The notes under the pieces are model-generated. The model searched no databases, had not been told where the DNA came from, and worked only from the letters and a program-made list of their open reading frames with translations. A program made the translations under genes and the position numbers. A DNA stretch of 48,789 bases from Nostoc punctiforme NIES-2108. Lineage in GTDB: Bacteria > Cyanobacteriota > Cyanobacteriia > Cyanobacteriales > Nostocaceae. How positions within the stretch are numbered: the stretch's first letter is position 1; each line of letters begins with the position of its first letter. Below, piece after piece: positions 26,629 to 35,859 of this stretch. The stretch covers positions 42,860 to 91,648 of the forward strand of contig LXQE01000163.1 of NCBI GenBank assembly GCA_003326195.1, read 5' to 3'.

Positions 26629-26814
26629 ATTGGTAACATACCAGCCATAATAATTTCAGTACACCTATCTATCGAGAGAAAGATTTTTTATCTAGAGAGA
26701 GAACCTAAAAGCCAAAATTTATTCGTGAGAGACATAACTAGATCGTTTCTGTAAAAAAGCTATTTGTCTAAATTCTTCTAAATTTTTTATCTATTTATGG
26801 ATAAATAAACTTTT

Positions 26815-27381
26815 TTATTTATATGCTAATACCTCAATTTGCGAAATCACCCGTTCTAATTCCTCAATGATTACAGTTGTTTCAGTCTTTTTAAAGGCAT
26901 CTACAAGCGCCCGATAATACCAAAGAGTACCTTCTTTACGCCCATGAAAACGTTCCCAAAGTGATTCGCCTACAATGCGATAATCTTTGAGAATAGACTG
27001 GGCGTTGTAAAGTTTATCCGCTGATGACACAAGTAGAACTGATGGGGAAGCAGTAGGAATATGAGCAATGTATGCCTCCTTTCGCTGTCGCCAAGGGGGT
27101 TTTGGAGTTGTATCAGCATCAGTACAACCATCGACAATTGCCGTTACATTGTCACCAAAGCGACGGCGAATTTCTTCTCGTGTTGCAGCGCCACCTTGAT
27201 CTTCGATCGCATCGTGTAAGAGGGCTGCGATCGCTTCATCTTCATTTGCCCCATATTCTAAAGCAATACTGGCGACACCTAATAAATGGGCAACGTAGGG
27301 GACACCTGAACCTTTACGAACTTGGTTAGCGTGTAGTTGGGTGGCGTAGGTAAGGGCTGTGGTAAAACGTTCTGAGAGCAT
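26815..27381 (-). CDS. HD-domain protein, small alarmone hydrolase-like
   Basis: 188 residues, entirely an HD phosphohydrolase of the SpoT/MESH1 type. Metal-binding residues are H32 (PYVAHLLGV), H56-D57 (LLHDAIED) and D122 (SADKLYNA); QVRKGSGVPY is the usual N-terminal signature. Family members hydrolyse (p)ppGpp or NADPH; a synthetase domain is absent, so hydrolysis is the likely sole activity. ATG at 27381. No operon partner. Could moderate stringent signalling, but substrate is not proven by sequence. Confidence 0.85.
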   Translation of the reverse strand: MLSERFTTALTYATQLHANQVRKGSGVPYVAHLLGVASIALEYGANEDEAIAALLHDAIEDQGGAATREEIRRRFGDNVTAIVDGCTDADTTPKPPWRQRKEAYIAHIPTASPSVLLVSSADKLYNAQSILKDYRIVGESLWERFHGRKEGTLWYYRALVDAFKKTETTVIIEELERVISQIEVLAYK

Positions 27382-27617
27382 TGTATAAAAAAGTTCCAGC
27401 AGTCAGAAGAACTCAACCGAAATATTGGGTTTGTGTCAATTTTATAACAAATCGCTCCAAGTGCAGAGGTAATAAAAGATGAAAAGGGTAAAATTGAAAT
27501 TTGAAATTAGGTAGACAACATTTAAATCTATATTCCATCGCCAGATAGATAAAACTCTGCTGTTAGTTTATTAAATTTACTCAAGGATGTGCTTTAAACT
27601 AGGAGTTAATTTAGATA

Positions 27618-28358
27618 ATGCCAGACAATCCTGGATTAGGAGAGCAAGCTCTCAATAAAGCGGCAGAAATAGGATTATCTAGTCAATTAGATGAAGTAGA
27701 AAATTTAGATGTAGACATCAAAACAGACCCGCTAAAACTGGTTCAGGGAGAGGTGGATAAAGTCAGGATTGCAGGTGAAGGTTTGGTTATGCAGAAAGAC
27801 CTCCGCATGGAGGAATTGGAAATGCAGATGACTAATGTTGCCATTAATCCTCTAAGTGTGACTTTTGGCAAAATTGAACTAACTAAACCGACTGAAGCTC
27901 ATGCACAGGTTGTCTTAAGCGAAGCTGATATTAATCGTGCCTTCAATTCCGAATATGTGCGTTCACAACTGCAAAGTCAAAAAATACATATTAACGGACA
28001 ACTGAGGAGTATTGAACCTCAAGATGTAGATTTTCGATTACCAGGTGATGGGAAAGTAGCACTAAATGCCAGCATAAAATTAGTAGAAACTGGTGAAAAT
28101 CAGCAAGTTGCTTTTTCCGCAGTCCCCAAGATTAGCAGCAATGGAAAAAGTGTTGCTTTGGAAAATATTGAGTATAGCGAAAGTGAGGAAATATCGCCAG
28201 ATTTGACAAAAGCTTTGATAGATCAAACTAGCGAAATTTTGAATCTAAGTAACTTTGATTTAGATGGTATGAGTCTGCAAGTCAACCAACTAAAAGTAGA
28301 AGTAGGCAAACTAATCCTACAGGCTGAAGCTTATGTGGAAAAAATTCCTTCAGCTTAA
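27618..28358 (+). CDS. DUF2993 (LmeA-like) protein
   Basis: 246 residues resembling the DUF2993/LmeA family: NKAAEIGLSSQLDEVENLDVDIKTDP followed by strands alternating with VRIAGEGLVMQKDLRMEELE and ISEADINRAF-like VVLSEADINRAFNSEYV (given in pieces). The fold is a lipid-binding tubular domain in mycobacterial LmeA, where it aids lipomannan growth; the cyanobacterial role is unknown. No signal peptide is visible, so it may be cytoplasmic or membrane-peripheral. It lies 33 bp before the DUF2231 gene in the same direction and probably forms an operon with it. Confidence 0.8.
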   Translation: MPDNPGLGEQALNKAAEIGLSSQLDEVENLDVDIKTDPLKLVQGEVDKVRIAGEGLVMQKDLRMEELEMQMTNVAINPLSVTFGKIELTKPTEAHAQVVLSEADINRAFNSEYVRSQLQSQKIHINGQLRSIEPQDVDFRLPGDGKVALNASIKLVETGENQQVAFSAVPKISSNGKSVALENIEYSESEEISPDLTKALIDQTSEILNLSNFDLDGMSLQVNQLKVEVGKLILQAEAYVEKIPSA

Positions 28359-28391
28359 AAATGTAACGTTCATAAATTCAGGATACTAATA

Positions 28392-28943
28392 ATGGAAACT
28401 ACAGAAACAACGCAAACAGGTTCAACACCTTTTCCAAATATTCCACCAGTTATTGAAAGTAACGACAGTGAGTATCGTGATACTGGTGTACCCAGTACAG
28501 TTGCGATCGCCGGACATCCCCTACACCCGTTGAGTGTGATCTTTCCCATAGCTTTTTTAGCCGCCGCTTTGGGCAGTGACATTGGTTATTGGTTAACTGG
28601 CGATTTCTTTTGGGCTAGGGCTTCGCTATGGTTAATCGGACTTGGATTAGGTGGAGGTATCCTTGCATCTGCGATCGGTCTTAGCGACTTTGTGAAAATT
28701 GAACGAGTCCGCAAGCGCACCGCCGGTTGGACGCATTTGATACTTAACGTTTCTATACTAGTTTTATCACTCGTTAACTTTCTCCTGCGCTTGGGCGACG
28801 CTGAATCCCGAATAGTACCTTGGGGACTGTTAATATCGCTTGTTGTCGGTACACTAACTAGTGCTTCTGGTTGGTTCGGTGCTGAACTCTCCTATCGCCA
28901 CAAAATTGGTGTAGTGGGTGGAGGTAGTAGAAGATATCCTTAA
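28392..28943 (+). CDS. DUF2231 membrane protein
   Basis: 183 residues. After a ~35-residue soluble N-terminus comes the hallmark GHPLHPLSVIFPIAFL, then four membrane helices (about 55-75, 80-102, 115-135, 140-162). The conserved histidines of DUF2231 suggest heme or metal binding, as proposed for this family, but that is unproven. Likely cotranscribed with the DUF2993 gene. Confidence 0.85.
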   Translation: METTETTQTGSTPFPNIPPVIESNDSEYRDTGVPSTVAIAGHPLHPLSVIFPIAFLAAALGSDIGYWLTGDFFWARASLWLIGLGLGGGILASAIGLSDFVKIERVRKRTAGWTHLILNVSILVLSLVNFLLRLGDAESRIVPWGLLISLVVGTLTSASGWFGAELSYRHKIGVVGGGSRRYP

Positions 28944-29209
28944 AGAGGCAGAAGACAGTAAAAATGCAGCAATTAACAAGATAGTTGGTCGGAGCTAGAA
29001 ACCCACTGACAGATTATTAATTACAGCTTCCGCTAAGAATATTTAGCAGTTATCGTTTGTACTTGATACAGTTTTGATACATCTTGTGGGGTGGAGATAA
29101 GTCTGATATAAGGTTTTACCAAATCAAAATTTGAGAGGGTCTTTATCTTACCAAGTAAGGCTTTTAAACCCATCTCACAAGAAAAAAATTAGCGTATTTA
29201 ATTACTAAC

Positions 29210-29241
29210 TGTATACTTTATCTAATGTATACTTTATCTAA
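29210..29241. repeat. Two tandem 16-bp direct repeats
   Basis: TGTATACTTTATCTA occurs at 29210-29224 and again at 29226-29240. It is about 200 bp upstream of the arginine-rich gene, in the 495-bp AT-rich gap 28944-29438, which has no gene. A regulator site or polymerase slippage product. Confidence 0.5.
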
Positions 29242-29438
29242 GTAGTGAAAAAATTACATTCTGTTAAATACTAACTATTTATATACACAAGCTTATACAA
29301 ATTACAATTATACAAAAGGGTGAAATTGTAATAGAGAATTTCATACCAAATTGAGTTTAAAAAAGTGCACGAGCGATAATTTTCAGACTTTAAAGTGTTT
29401 TAATAAAGTTATTACCCAAAGTTTAGAGAAGCAAAAAC

Positions 29439-29798
29439 ATGAAAGGTTTCAGGAAACTATCCTCAATAGCAATGTTGCTATTTGCCTTTGTGTCCCCGCC
29501 CTCATTAGCTGAAGCGAAAGATATTTCTCTAAGTAATACTCTGAATGAACAGAGCGTTGCCCCAGATGCCAACCTGGTTGGAAATAAAACTGGAGAGCTT
29601 TTGATTGCTCAACGGCGGTCAAGACGATACCAGAGAATCCGACGAAGGCAGATAATCCGACGACGGCAGCCCTATGGACGATACCAGAGAATCCGAGGAC
29701 GGCAGCCCTACGGACAACGGCAGATAATCCGACGACGGCAGATTATCGAACGACGGCAGCCCAACAGACGATACCAGATTATCCGACGACGCTATTAG
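29439..29798 (+). CDS. Secreted arginine/tyrosine-rich repeat protein
   Basis: 119 residues. A signal peptide is clear (KLSSIAMLLFAFVSPPSLAEA, about 6-26). After a ~30-residue acidic-neutral linker, the last ~60 residues are imperfect repeats of RRRQIIRRRQPYGRYQRIR type, with about half of the positions Arg and no other complexity. At DNA level units of about 18-27 bp (GATAATCCGACGACGGCAG-like) have been duplicated. The protein would be exported and extremely basic, so it may bind polysaccharide, nucleic acid or wall polymers. No family recognised. The antisense strand is also open but is a composition artefact. Confidence 0.65.
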   Translation: MKGFRKLSSIAMLLFAFVSPPSLAEAKDISLSNTLNEQSVAPDANLVGNKTGELLIAQRRSRRYQRIRRRQIIRRRQPYGRYQRIRGRQPYGQRQIIRRRQIIERRQPNRRYQIIRRRY

Positions 29799-30053
29799 AG
29801 AAATAAGTGAAAATGACGTAGGCATAATCCTCTTCTTCTAACAGAGACGCTACGCGTAGCTTGCTTCTAGAAAGTGGTGTGGGAAGGCTTCAGCTACATG
29901 ATGCCTATAGTTTCTAGAGATGTCTATTGAGGACTCGTGATACAAATAAGGCAATTGTTAATAGGAATCTGGTGAGAAAGAATGTAGAGAAGCAGCACTG
30001 CTACATCTCTAAAAGGGTTTTAGATAACACATATTTAATTTCACCAGAGGTCT

Positions 30054-30077
30054 AATGGTTAGTGGTTACTAACCATT
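30054..30077 (-). terminator. Perfect 10-bp hairpin after the mannosidase gene
   Basis: AATGGTTAGT and ACTAACCATT pair around GGTT, 12 bp beyond the stop of the minus-strand gene. No T run follows, and GGTTAGT units are also common repeat material. The rest of the 29799-30089 gap has a palindromic repeat piece (GCTACGCGTAGC, about 29849-29860). Confidence 0.45.
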
Positions 30078-30089
30078 AACTATAGCGGC

Positions 30090-33000
30090 TCACTTCAGCC
30101 TGGGATTAATCGCTGGTATCACCTTGAAATTGGCGATTTTCCAAGGTTGTATCATCAAATTTTGTTGCTGAAATGAAAATTCAGTACTGGCGGAACGCTC
30201 TAATAAATCTACTGTATTTCCTAAATTCAACCCTAAATCACTTTGCAAAGATAACTCGGCTATTTCTCCGTGAGATTCATAACATCGTAGAATTAACTGC
30301 TGTGGGTCATCTTCAGATGGCTTCAAGGCCATCAAGATTAAATTTTCAGCTGATAAATCTAGGAAACTTACTCCTTCAATAGTGCTGTTAGCGGTAGCGG
30401 AGGGTTGAGCCAGTGGCCAATTGAATATCACTTGCAACGGTATATTCAATTCATAGCCACGTCGTACTGTATGGGCTGATTCCCAACTATCAGCATGAGG
30501 ATACAAGGTATATTTGAACTCGTGAAAACCTCGGTCAGCCTCTGAGTCTGGCCAATTAGAACTGCGTAGCAGTGTTAAGCGGAGTTGATTTGGTTTGCTG
30601 TCATAACCGTACTTACAATCATTGAGCAAACTGACACCATAACGATTTGGGATTGCGGTATTTGTCTGTGTATCTTCTGCTGTTAAATCAGCCCAACGCA
30701 AAGCGGGAACTTCCCATTTTGCTTGTTCTGCGGGGGTTTGCGGTTTAGTTGGTCGGCGAATCGCGCCACAGGGAATTTCATAAGTAGCAAAGTCAGCTTC
30801 AATATTTAGAGGAAAAGCAGCTTTCACTAAGACATGATTTTCTTGCCAATTGACAGTTGTAGCAATGTTCAGCAGAGGTGAACCAACTTGCAGAATATAG
30901 TCTTGGCAAAATTCCGATTCACCCAACTGACGCACCACGCGCACACGACTTTGCACTGGGCCTTGTTCTAACCACTGAATAGATTGAAGATTTGTTGAGG
31001 GTAAGGGATGTTGAGCATAATTGGGGTCTATATTCCAAGCATCCCAATATTGCCCACTGTCTTTAAAAGCTTGCAGTTGATTCCCCGCTCCACTCAAAAC
31101 TTCTCGCTGATAAGTTTTGTCAAAAACACTTGATAAATCTCCGGTGTCAGGATCTATAACAACTCGCAAGAATTCATTTTCTAAAATCCAGTCTGGGAAA
31201 AATGCGGGAGATGAGGGAGAGACGCGATTCATCTCGTCTGGACTGGAGAGTAAAGGGGAAAGCCAAAATATGCGGTAGCCTACGGGTGGAATTTCGGTGG
31301 CGAGAAATAGTAGGGTTGATGGTTCAGATAATTGGGAGACAAGCTGCTTTCCAGAAGCATCGAAAATCTGCCATTCTTGGGTACTTGTTGGTGGCGTGGG
31401 TAAGGCTACAGAGATTACCTCAGAACGTTGCCAATTGAGAGAATTGAAAACAAAAATAGGTCGACTATCGGGTTTTGGTGGTTCTGATAGGGTAATGTGA
31501 GATGCGATCGCTAAAAGTGATTCCTGTAATATTTTCGTTCCCACTTGTTCCACTTGCTGCCATTGGGGCAACGCATCTGTGTAAACTTGGGTAATTGAAG
31601 AACCAGGTAAAATATCGTGAAACTGTTGAAATAAAACTAATTTCCAAGCTGCTTCAATTTTTGCTTTAGGATATGTCACACCACAGCTTACAGTTGCCAA
31701 CGTAGCAAATAGTTCAGCTTGATATAATAAATTTTCACAACGTCGATTCCAACGTTTTTGATCTGCGTGGGTAGTGTAGCAACCGCGATGAAATTCTAAG
31801 TATAGTTCATCATTCCAAGTAGGGAATGAGGAAGAATCATCACTACTACCTCTCGTCTCCTGCCTCCTGCCTCCTTTACTGATTTGCTGTAAATACTTTT
31901 CAGCCGTCGTAAATTCTAAGTCTGGAAATAAAGGAGACTTTTGCCAGCGTTGACCGGTTTCTAACATATCACGGGTGGGGCCGCCGCCGTGGTCGCCGAC
32001 ACCGGGAAGCCAGAGAGATTCTGGTAAACCAGTTTGAGTTTGCCACTCAAGAGCATAAGTTGCCATTTTAACTGGATCTATAGCTTCACCGATGGGTGCA
32101 GACATCAAACTAAAGACTTCGCACCCATCAGGCGATCGCCACCAAAAAGCCCCATAATCAAATTTAGTAGTATCATTCCACCGCAACTTCTGCGTCACAA
32201 AATACTCAATTCCGGCATTAGCGAAAAACTGCGGTAAAGTTGCACAGAAACCAAAAGAATCTGGAACCCATTCCACAGTTGAAAGCTTGCCAAATTTCTC
32301 CTGGATGTAGCGCTGACCATATAGTAGCTGACGGACTATTGATTCACCAGCAATTAGGTTGAGTTCTGGTTCCACCCACATTCCGCCGACAACTTCCCAA
32401 CGCCCTGCGGCTACCTCTGCTTGAATTGCCCTGAATAAATCTGGGCGATGTTCCTCAATCCAAGCATAAAGTGCGGGAGTCGAATGACAGAAAATTAACT
32501 CAGGAAAATCTGCTTGCAACTTCAGAACCGACTCAAAAGTATTTTGCGCTGCATTCCAAGTTTCACTTACAGGCCATAGCCATGCTAAATCTAAGTGAGC
32601 ATGACCCAACAGAAAAATTTTAGATTTTTGATCCCCCCAACCCCCCTTCAAAAGGGGGGCTAAGATGTCGGATTTAATTAAATTTTGGCGTAGAGATAAA
32701 AACGACTGTACCAACTCTCCCTTGTCTTCCTCCGTGTCCTCTGCGCCTCTGCGGTTCGTAACCTCCCCCACCATCGCCGCCAAAACATCCAACCTCTCCG
32801 GCGCAAATTTTTCCAAATAAAGTTGCACCACAGCTAACTCATCAGCCACAAAACCCGGATCGGGATTATTATCAACATAAGACTCATACACTAAAAGCGA
32901 TCGCACTAAAGCACCATCACAATGTCCCGGACTCACTAACCGCAAAGCCACAGTGAATTCTTCCCCTGCCGTCACCCCTTGACTGAGAAGCACTCTCGGC

Positions 33001-33368
33001 GAACAATCAAATAAATCACCCTCCAGCACTAACTCACCATTTACATAAATCTCAGCAGAATCCGCCCACCAAACCAGTGCCAGCCGCAAAGACAACCCCG
33101 CCAAGGGATAACCGTGTAAATCTTGGGGAACAACCAATCTTTGCACTAGCCATAGCACTTTCTTCCCGCCCGTCCAAGCAATATGTTCTTTAGCATTCAA
33201 CTGGGCACGTTGCCAATGAGACAAATCAGCAGCTACAACATCAGTAATAACTAGGTCAGATTCCTGATACAGCCACGTAGACTGAAGATTAACTTGACAA
33301 AAAGAGCGCAGTTGCTCAATTACTTGAGAGATAAATTTGGTCTGGGATTGAGAGACAGTCGGGGTCAT
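30090..33368 (-). CDS. GH38 alpha-mannosidase with in-frame insertions
   Basis: 1092 residues. The GH38 zinc site is visible as HAHLDLAW (about 255), and the nucleophile Asp is in VPDSFGF (about 369); GDHGGGP (about 460) supplies another ligand. Retaining alpha-mannosidases of this family trim alpha-mannosyl residues; no signal peptide is seen, so it should act in the cytoplasm, on glycan or storage sugar fragments. The N-terminal ~200 residues are a beta-sandwich-like domain common in this group. Two stretches look foreign: NRRGAEDTEEDKGEL to LLKGGWGDQ (around 210-245) and GGRRQETRGSSDDSSS (about 500-515); both coincide with interspersed-repeat DNA. Divergent from the gene at 33456 with 87 bp between. 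Confidence 0.9.
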   Translation of the reverse strand: MTPTVSQSQTKFISQVIEQLRSFCQVNLQSTWLYQESDLVITDVVAADLSHWQRAQLNAKEHIAWTGGKKVLWLVQRLVVPQDLHGYPLAGLSLRLALVWWADSAEIYVNGELVLEGDLFDCSPRVLLSQGVTAGEEFTVALRLVSPGHCDGALVRSLLVYESYVDNNPDPGFVADELAVVQLYLEKFAPERLDVLAAMVGEVTNRRGAEDTEEDKGELVQSFLSLRQNLIKSDILAPLLKGGWGDQKSKIFLLGHAHLDLAWLWPVSETWNAAQNTFESVLKLQADFPELIFCHSTPALYAWIEEHRPDLFRAIQAEVAAGRWEVVGGMWVEPELNLIAGESIVRQLLYGQRYIQEKFGKLSTVEWVPDSFGFCATLPQFFANAGIEYFVTQKLRWNDTTKFDYGAFWWRSPDGCEVFSLMSAPIGEAIDPVKMATYALEWQTQTGLPESLWLPGVGDHGGGPTRDMLETGQRWQKSPLFPDLEFTTAEKYLQQISKGGRRQETRGSSDDSSSFPTWNDELYLEFHRGCYTTHADQKRWNRRCENLLYQAELFATLATVSCGVTYPKAKIEAAWKLVLFQQFHDILPGSSITQVYTDALPQWQQVEQVGTKILQESLLAIASHITLSEPPKPDSRPIFVFNSLNWQRSEVISVALPTPPTSTQEWQIFDASGKQLVSQLSEPSTLLFLATEIPPVGYRIFWLSPLLSSPDEMNRVSPSSPAFFPDWILENEFLRVVIDPDTGDLSSVFDKTYQREVLSGAGNQLQAFKDSGQYWDAWNIDPNYAQHPLPSTNLQSIQWLEQGPVQSRVRVVRQLGESEFCQDYILQVGSPLLNIATTVNWQENHVLVKAAFPLNIEADFATYEIPCGAIRRPTKPQTPAEQAKWEVPALRWADLTAEDTQTNTAIPNRYGVSLLNDCKYGYDSKPNQLRLTLLRSSNWPDSEADRGFHEFKYTLYPHADSWESAHTVRRGYELNIPLQVIFNWPLAQPSATANSTIEGVSFLDLSAENLILMALKPSEDDPQQLILRCYESHGEIAELSLQSDLGLNLGNTVDLLERSASTEFSFQQQNLMIQPWKIANFKVIPAINPRLK
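31836..31885 (-). repeat. Repeat-derived in-frame insert, mannosidase C-terminal side
   Basis: Tandem CTCCTGCCTCCTGCCTCCT at 31857-31875 within coding sequence, giving the polar stretch GGRRQETRGSSDDSSS. This unit is typical intergenic repeat material in the group. Confidence 0.5.
32628..32765 (-). repeat. Repeat-derived in-frame insert, mannosidase N-terminal side
   Basis: Two known-looking repeat blocks are joined: a CCCCCC/GGGGGG inverted pair (CCCCCCTTCAAAAGGGGGG, 32641-32659) and a TCCTCTGCGCCTCTGCGGTT block (32738-32757). Both are translated in frame between the N-terminal domain and the catalytic domain. Confidence 0.55.
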
Positions 33369-33455
33369 ATATTCGCTAATATGAGGTGTTGGTCGTTTTT
33401 ATTGTTTGGCGCGAGTCTCACAACTTAACAAGACTTGAACTAAAAAATTACTACT

Positions 33456-35093
33456 ATGTCTTCTGGTTCCTCTGGTCGTTATCAAAGCAGACTATTTAAC
33501 TTTGTCCACCAGCAATCTCGGCGGGTGACACAACAGTGGGAACATACCTTCCGGCATTTGCAAGTCGCCACTAAGTGGGGTGTCGAGGTACTACTTTACC
33601 CAGTGTATCTACTGTTTCAGTCATCTGAATCATCTGGGAAAACGCTACATACTAAAGAACCACAAACTAGATTAAAGTTACAACCAAATGATACCGATTT
33701 CCAGCCTGAAACTCTACCCAATGCTGATAGTCCCATTCAAAATGTACTAGAGGCAGTCAATTATCTATCATCAGATGAACCCGCCTCCACTCCTACAAAA
33801 GCATCTGAACATTTCAATCCCTTAGCTTTATTGGGAGTTTTTCGGCTGAAATTCGTTGAAAATAACTCTAATCTTAGTCAATCATCAAATATTACAGATA
33901 ATCAAGCTGTCAGTCTCAACCCTTCACAATTAGACAATGCCCTTCAACAGCGTCTTTCAATAGTGCGAGGAATTGCCACAAATTTGATGAGTCGAAATTT
34001 AGTACTTGTTACTGCCGACAATGAAATTCTAGATATCTTAACACCCGAACAACAGGCAAAATTAGAAGACCGAATTATTAACGAAGTTGCTAATTACTGG
34101 CAGTATTGGCGTTTGATTGTAGCTAAAAAAGAAACGCAGCTATTACCACAAATTGACCGATTATTAGTAAAACTAACTGACGTAAATCCAGCTAAAATTC
34201 CAGTTTTAGCGGAGGGTATTCCAAAAAATTTACTTAATACAGATAAATTATTAGCATTTCTAGATATAGCCATTTCTAAGTTGGAATCGAATGCTTTAGT
34301 CCCAGTGCAAGAACGTAGTCAGGAAATTGTCCAAGTTGCCCAAACTCAGTTAAACATATTTCTTTATGGCAAAGAGCAATTAGCTGCCAAAGGAGAAAAT
34401 TCGTCCAACGCTAATGATTTAGAAACTCATTCACAGAATTTTCAGGCTTTGATTGAGGCGGCACTTAATTACTTTTTTGGTGTTGGTAATAGAAAAACAC
34501 TTGAGACAACTAGTAATGAAAGATTACCAGTTAAACTCTTCTCGTCACGTCTTAGAAAAGTCTTGTCCAAAAGCCCTTTGATAGAGAACCAGGATTTAAG
34601 AGATGATCCTTGGCTAACATGGAATGATTTATTTGGTAACAGCGAAACCGTTGCTGACAAGCCAGTTACACTTTCTGAAGAGATAAATACTGCTTTTGCC
34701 CCAAGTTTATCAATAGGGCATTTTACACAAAAGAATTTGAGTGTAAAACAATCTAAAGTCGGATCTGGTTTGGTACAAAGAAAACAACCAAGTAGTAATC
34801 TTACTTCAAGTCAAAAAACATCTGGAAAAGTCGCCTCTGTCAAACAAACTCAAACCCGCATTTCCCAAACTAAAAGCGAGAGTCGTAAAGGGGAAATTTT
34901 GCAACAGCAATTTCACCAAAGCAGTCAAGTTGAGGCGCAGCCGGATTGGATAGAAACCACAGCAACTTCAACTGGCTATGAAAAGCACCCCTTAGAGCAA
35001 CTTCTAGAATGGCTTGATTATGTTATGGTCTGGCTAGAAGAGAGATTTGTAAAGATTTTTCAGTCGTTGCGGCAGCTATGGCAGGGAAAATAA
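33456..35093 (+). CDS. Large hypothetical protein
   Basis: 545 residues, mostly soluble and Ser/Gln/Asn-rich with a helical, ordered middle (about 165-300: LVLVTADNEILDILTPEQQAKL given by position) and long low-complexity linkers around 70-110 and 430-500. The N-terminus is basic and aromatic (QQWEHTFRHLQVATKWGVEVLLYPVYLL), perhaps a membrane-touching helix, and the C-terminus has a Trp-rich helix (EQLLEWLDYVMVWLEERF). No known domain recognised. ATG at 33456 is 87 bp from the divergent mannosidase start. Confidence 0.7.
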   Translation: MSSGSSGRYQSRLFNFVHQQSRRVTQQWEHTFRHLQVATKWGVEVLLYPVYLLFQSSESSGKTLHTKEPQTRLKLQPNDTDFQPETLPNADSPIQNVLEAVNYLSSDEPASTPTKASEHFNPLALLGVFRLKFVENNSNLSQSSNITDNQAVSLNPSQLDNALQQRLSIVRGIATNLMSRNLVLVTADNEILDILTPEQQAKLEDRIINEVANYWQYWRLIVAKKETQLLPQIDRLLVKLTDVNPAKIPVLAEGIPKNLLNTDKLLAFLDIAISKLESNALVPVQERSQEIVQVAQTQLNIFLYGKEQLAAKGENSSNANDLETHSQNFQALIEAALNYFFGVGNRKTLETTSNERLPVKLFSSRLRKVLSKSPLIENQDLRDDPWLTWNDLFGNSETVADKPVTLSEEINTAFAPSLSIGHFTQKNLSVKQSKVGSGLVQRKQPSSNLTSSQKTSGKVASVKQTQTRISQTKSESRKGEILQQQFHQSSQVEAQPDWIETTATSTGYEKHPLEQLLEWLDYVMVWLEERFVKIFQSLRQLWQGK

Positions 35094-35096
35094 TAC

Positions 35097-35163
35097 TAAT
35101 TCGTAATGGGCTACCCCCCTGCGCTAACGTAATTCGTAATTCGTAATTCGTAATTCGTAATTA
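35097..35163. repeat. TAATTCG interspersed repeat, plus-strand copy
   Basis: A block matching the reverse complement of 44589-44642 (TAATTCGTAATGGGCTAC, then GCGCTAACG) followed by four or five tandem GTAATTC units. It begins 4 bp after the stop of the preceding gene. Confidence 0.7.
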
Positions 35164-35267
35164 ATACTCATCAGATTTAATTTGGGTTATATCTATGGTC
35201 TTATGTTTGGCCCTTTTTAGTCGGCAACGCCAGATAATGCTTGCTCAAAAAAATTTTTAACTATATC

Positions 35268-35633
35268 ATGCACAGAATTCTAGTGATTGAGGATGATTTT
35301 TTGCTATTAGAACTTATAAAGGAATTACTTGAATTGAGAGGGTTCTATGTTATTACCACAAATACTTACCAAGAAGGATATGATCTATTCACATTAGAAC
35401 AACCCGATTTGATTCTGTGTAATTATCCCTTTTTTGATCTCAATAGCTTAATCATTATGAAAACTATTTGCGATGATGCAGCAATACAAAACATTCCCTT
35501 ACTATTTATGCTTAACTACCAAATAATAAAAAATTCCGAATGTGACACTATTTTGAAACAACAAGATATTTTATTTAAACCATTTTCTTCTGTAATTTTA
35601 TTAGAAAAAATTTCCACTTTGTTACAGATATAA
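35268..35633 (+). CDS. Degenerate receiver-domain protein
   Basis: 121 residues from ATG 35268. The fold is a CheY-like receiver: acidic pair D9-D10 (VIEDD) and K104 (LFKPF) are kept, but the phospho-acceptor position is Asn 52 (LILCNYPF instead of LLD..P) and the switch Thr/Ser strand reads LLFMLN. Such pseudo-receivers cannot be phosphorylated in the normal way and act by protein contact. No kinase is adjacent. The upstream TTG at 35241 would add 9 residues but lacks a ribosome site. Confidence 0.8.
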   Translation: MHRILVIEDDFLLLELIKELLELRGFYVITTNTYQEGYDLFTLEQPDLILCNYPFFDLNSLIIMKTICDDAAIQNIPLLFMLNYQIIKNSECDTILKQQDILFKPFSSVILLEKISTLLQI

Positions 35634-35841
35634 GGTAATTGCTAAACTCCCTTGATAAGAGGCAAAGATATTCAATCGCACTTTTAAAATTGGCCCCTAG
35701 ATGCACTTCATTTAGGTTTAGTAGGGTTCAACCCTTGTTATCTATGGTTACAGGCAGAGAACAGGTTTCAGTTTTCCCTCCTGCCCTCCGCCTTTGCGAG
35801 GTGTTCGACCCTTACTTTGAACGCATCCCGAAGCGACGCAG

Positions 35842-35859
35842 CCTAGAGTTGGCTCTAGG
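35842..35859 (-). terminator. Perfect 7-bp hairpin after a small minus-strand frame
   Basis: CCTAGAG and CTCTAGG around TTGG, directly abutting the stop of the small frame at 35860. No T run. Confidence 0.3.

Noticed and set aside
29619..29825. Open antisense frame over the arginine-rich gene, rich in Ser-Leu-Pro repeats
   Set aside because: It is the mirror of the DNA repeats in the sense gene and lacks a signal peptide or ribosome site.
35097..35163. Tandem units that might suggest a CRISPR array
   Set aside because: Units are about 8 bp with no spacers of constant length and no cas genes; they belong to a repeat family also seen at 44.6 kb.
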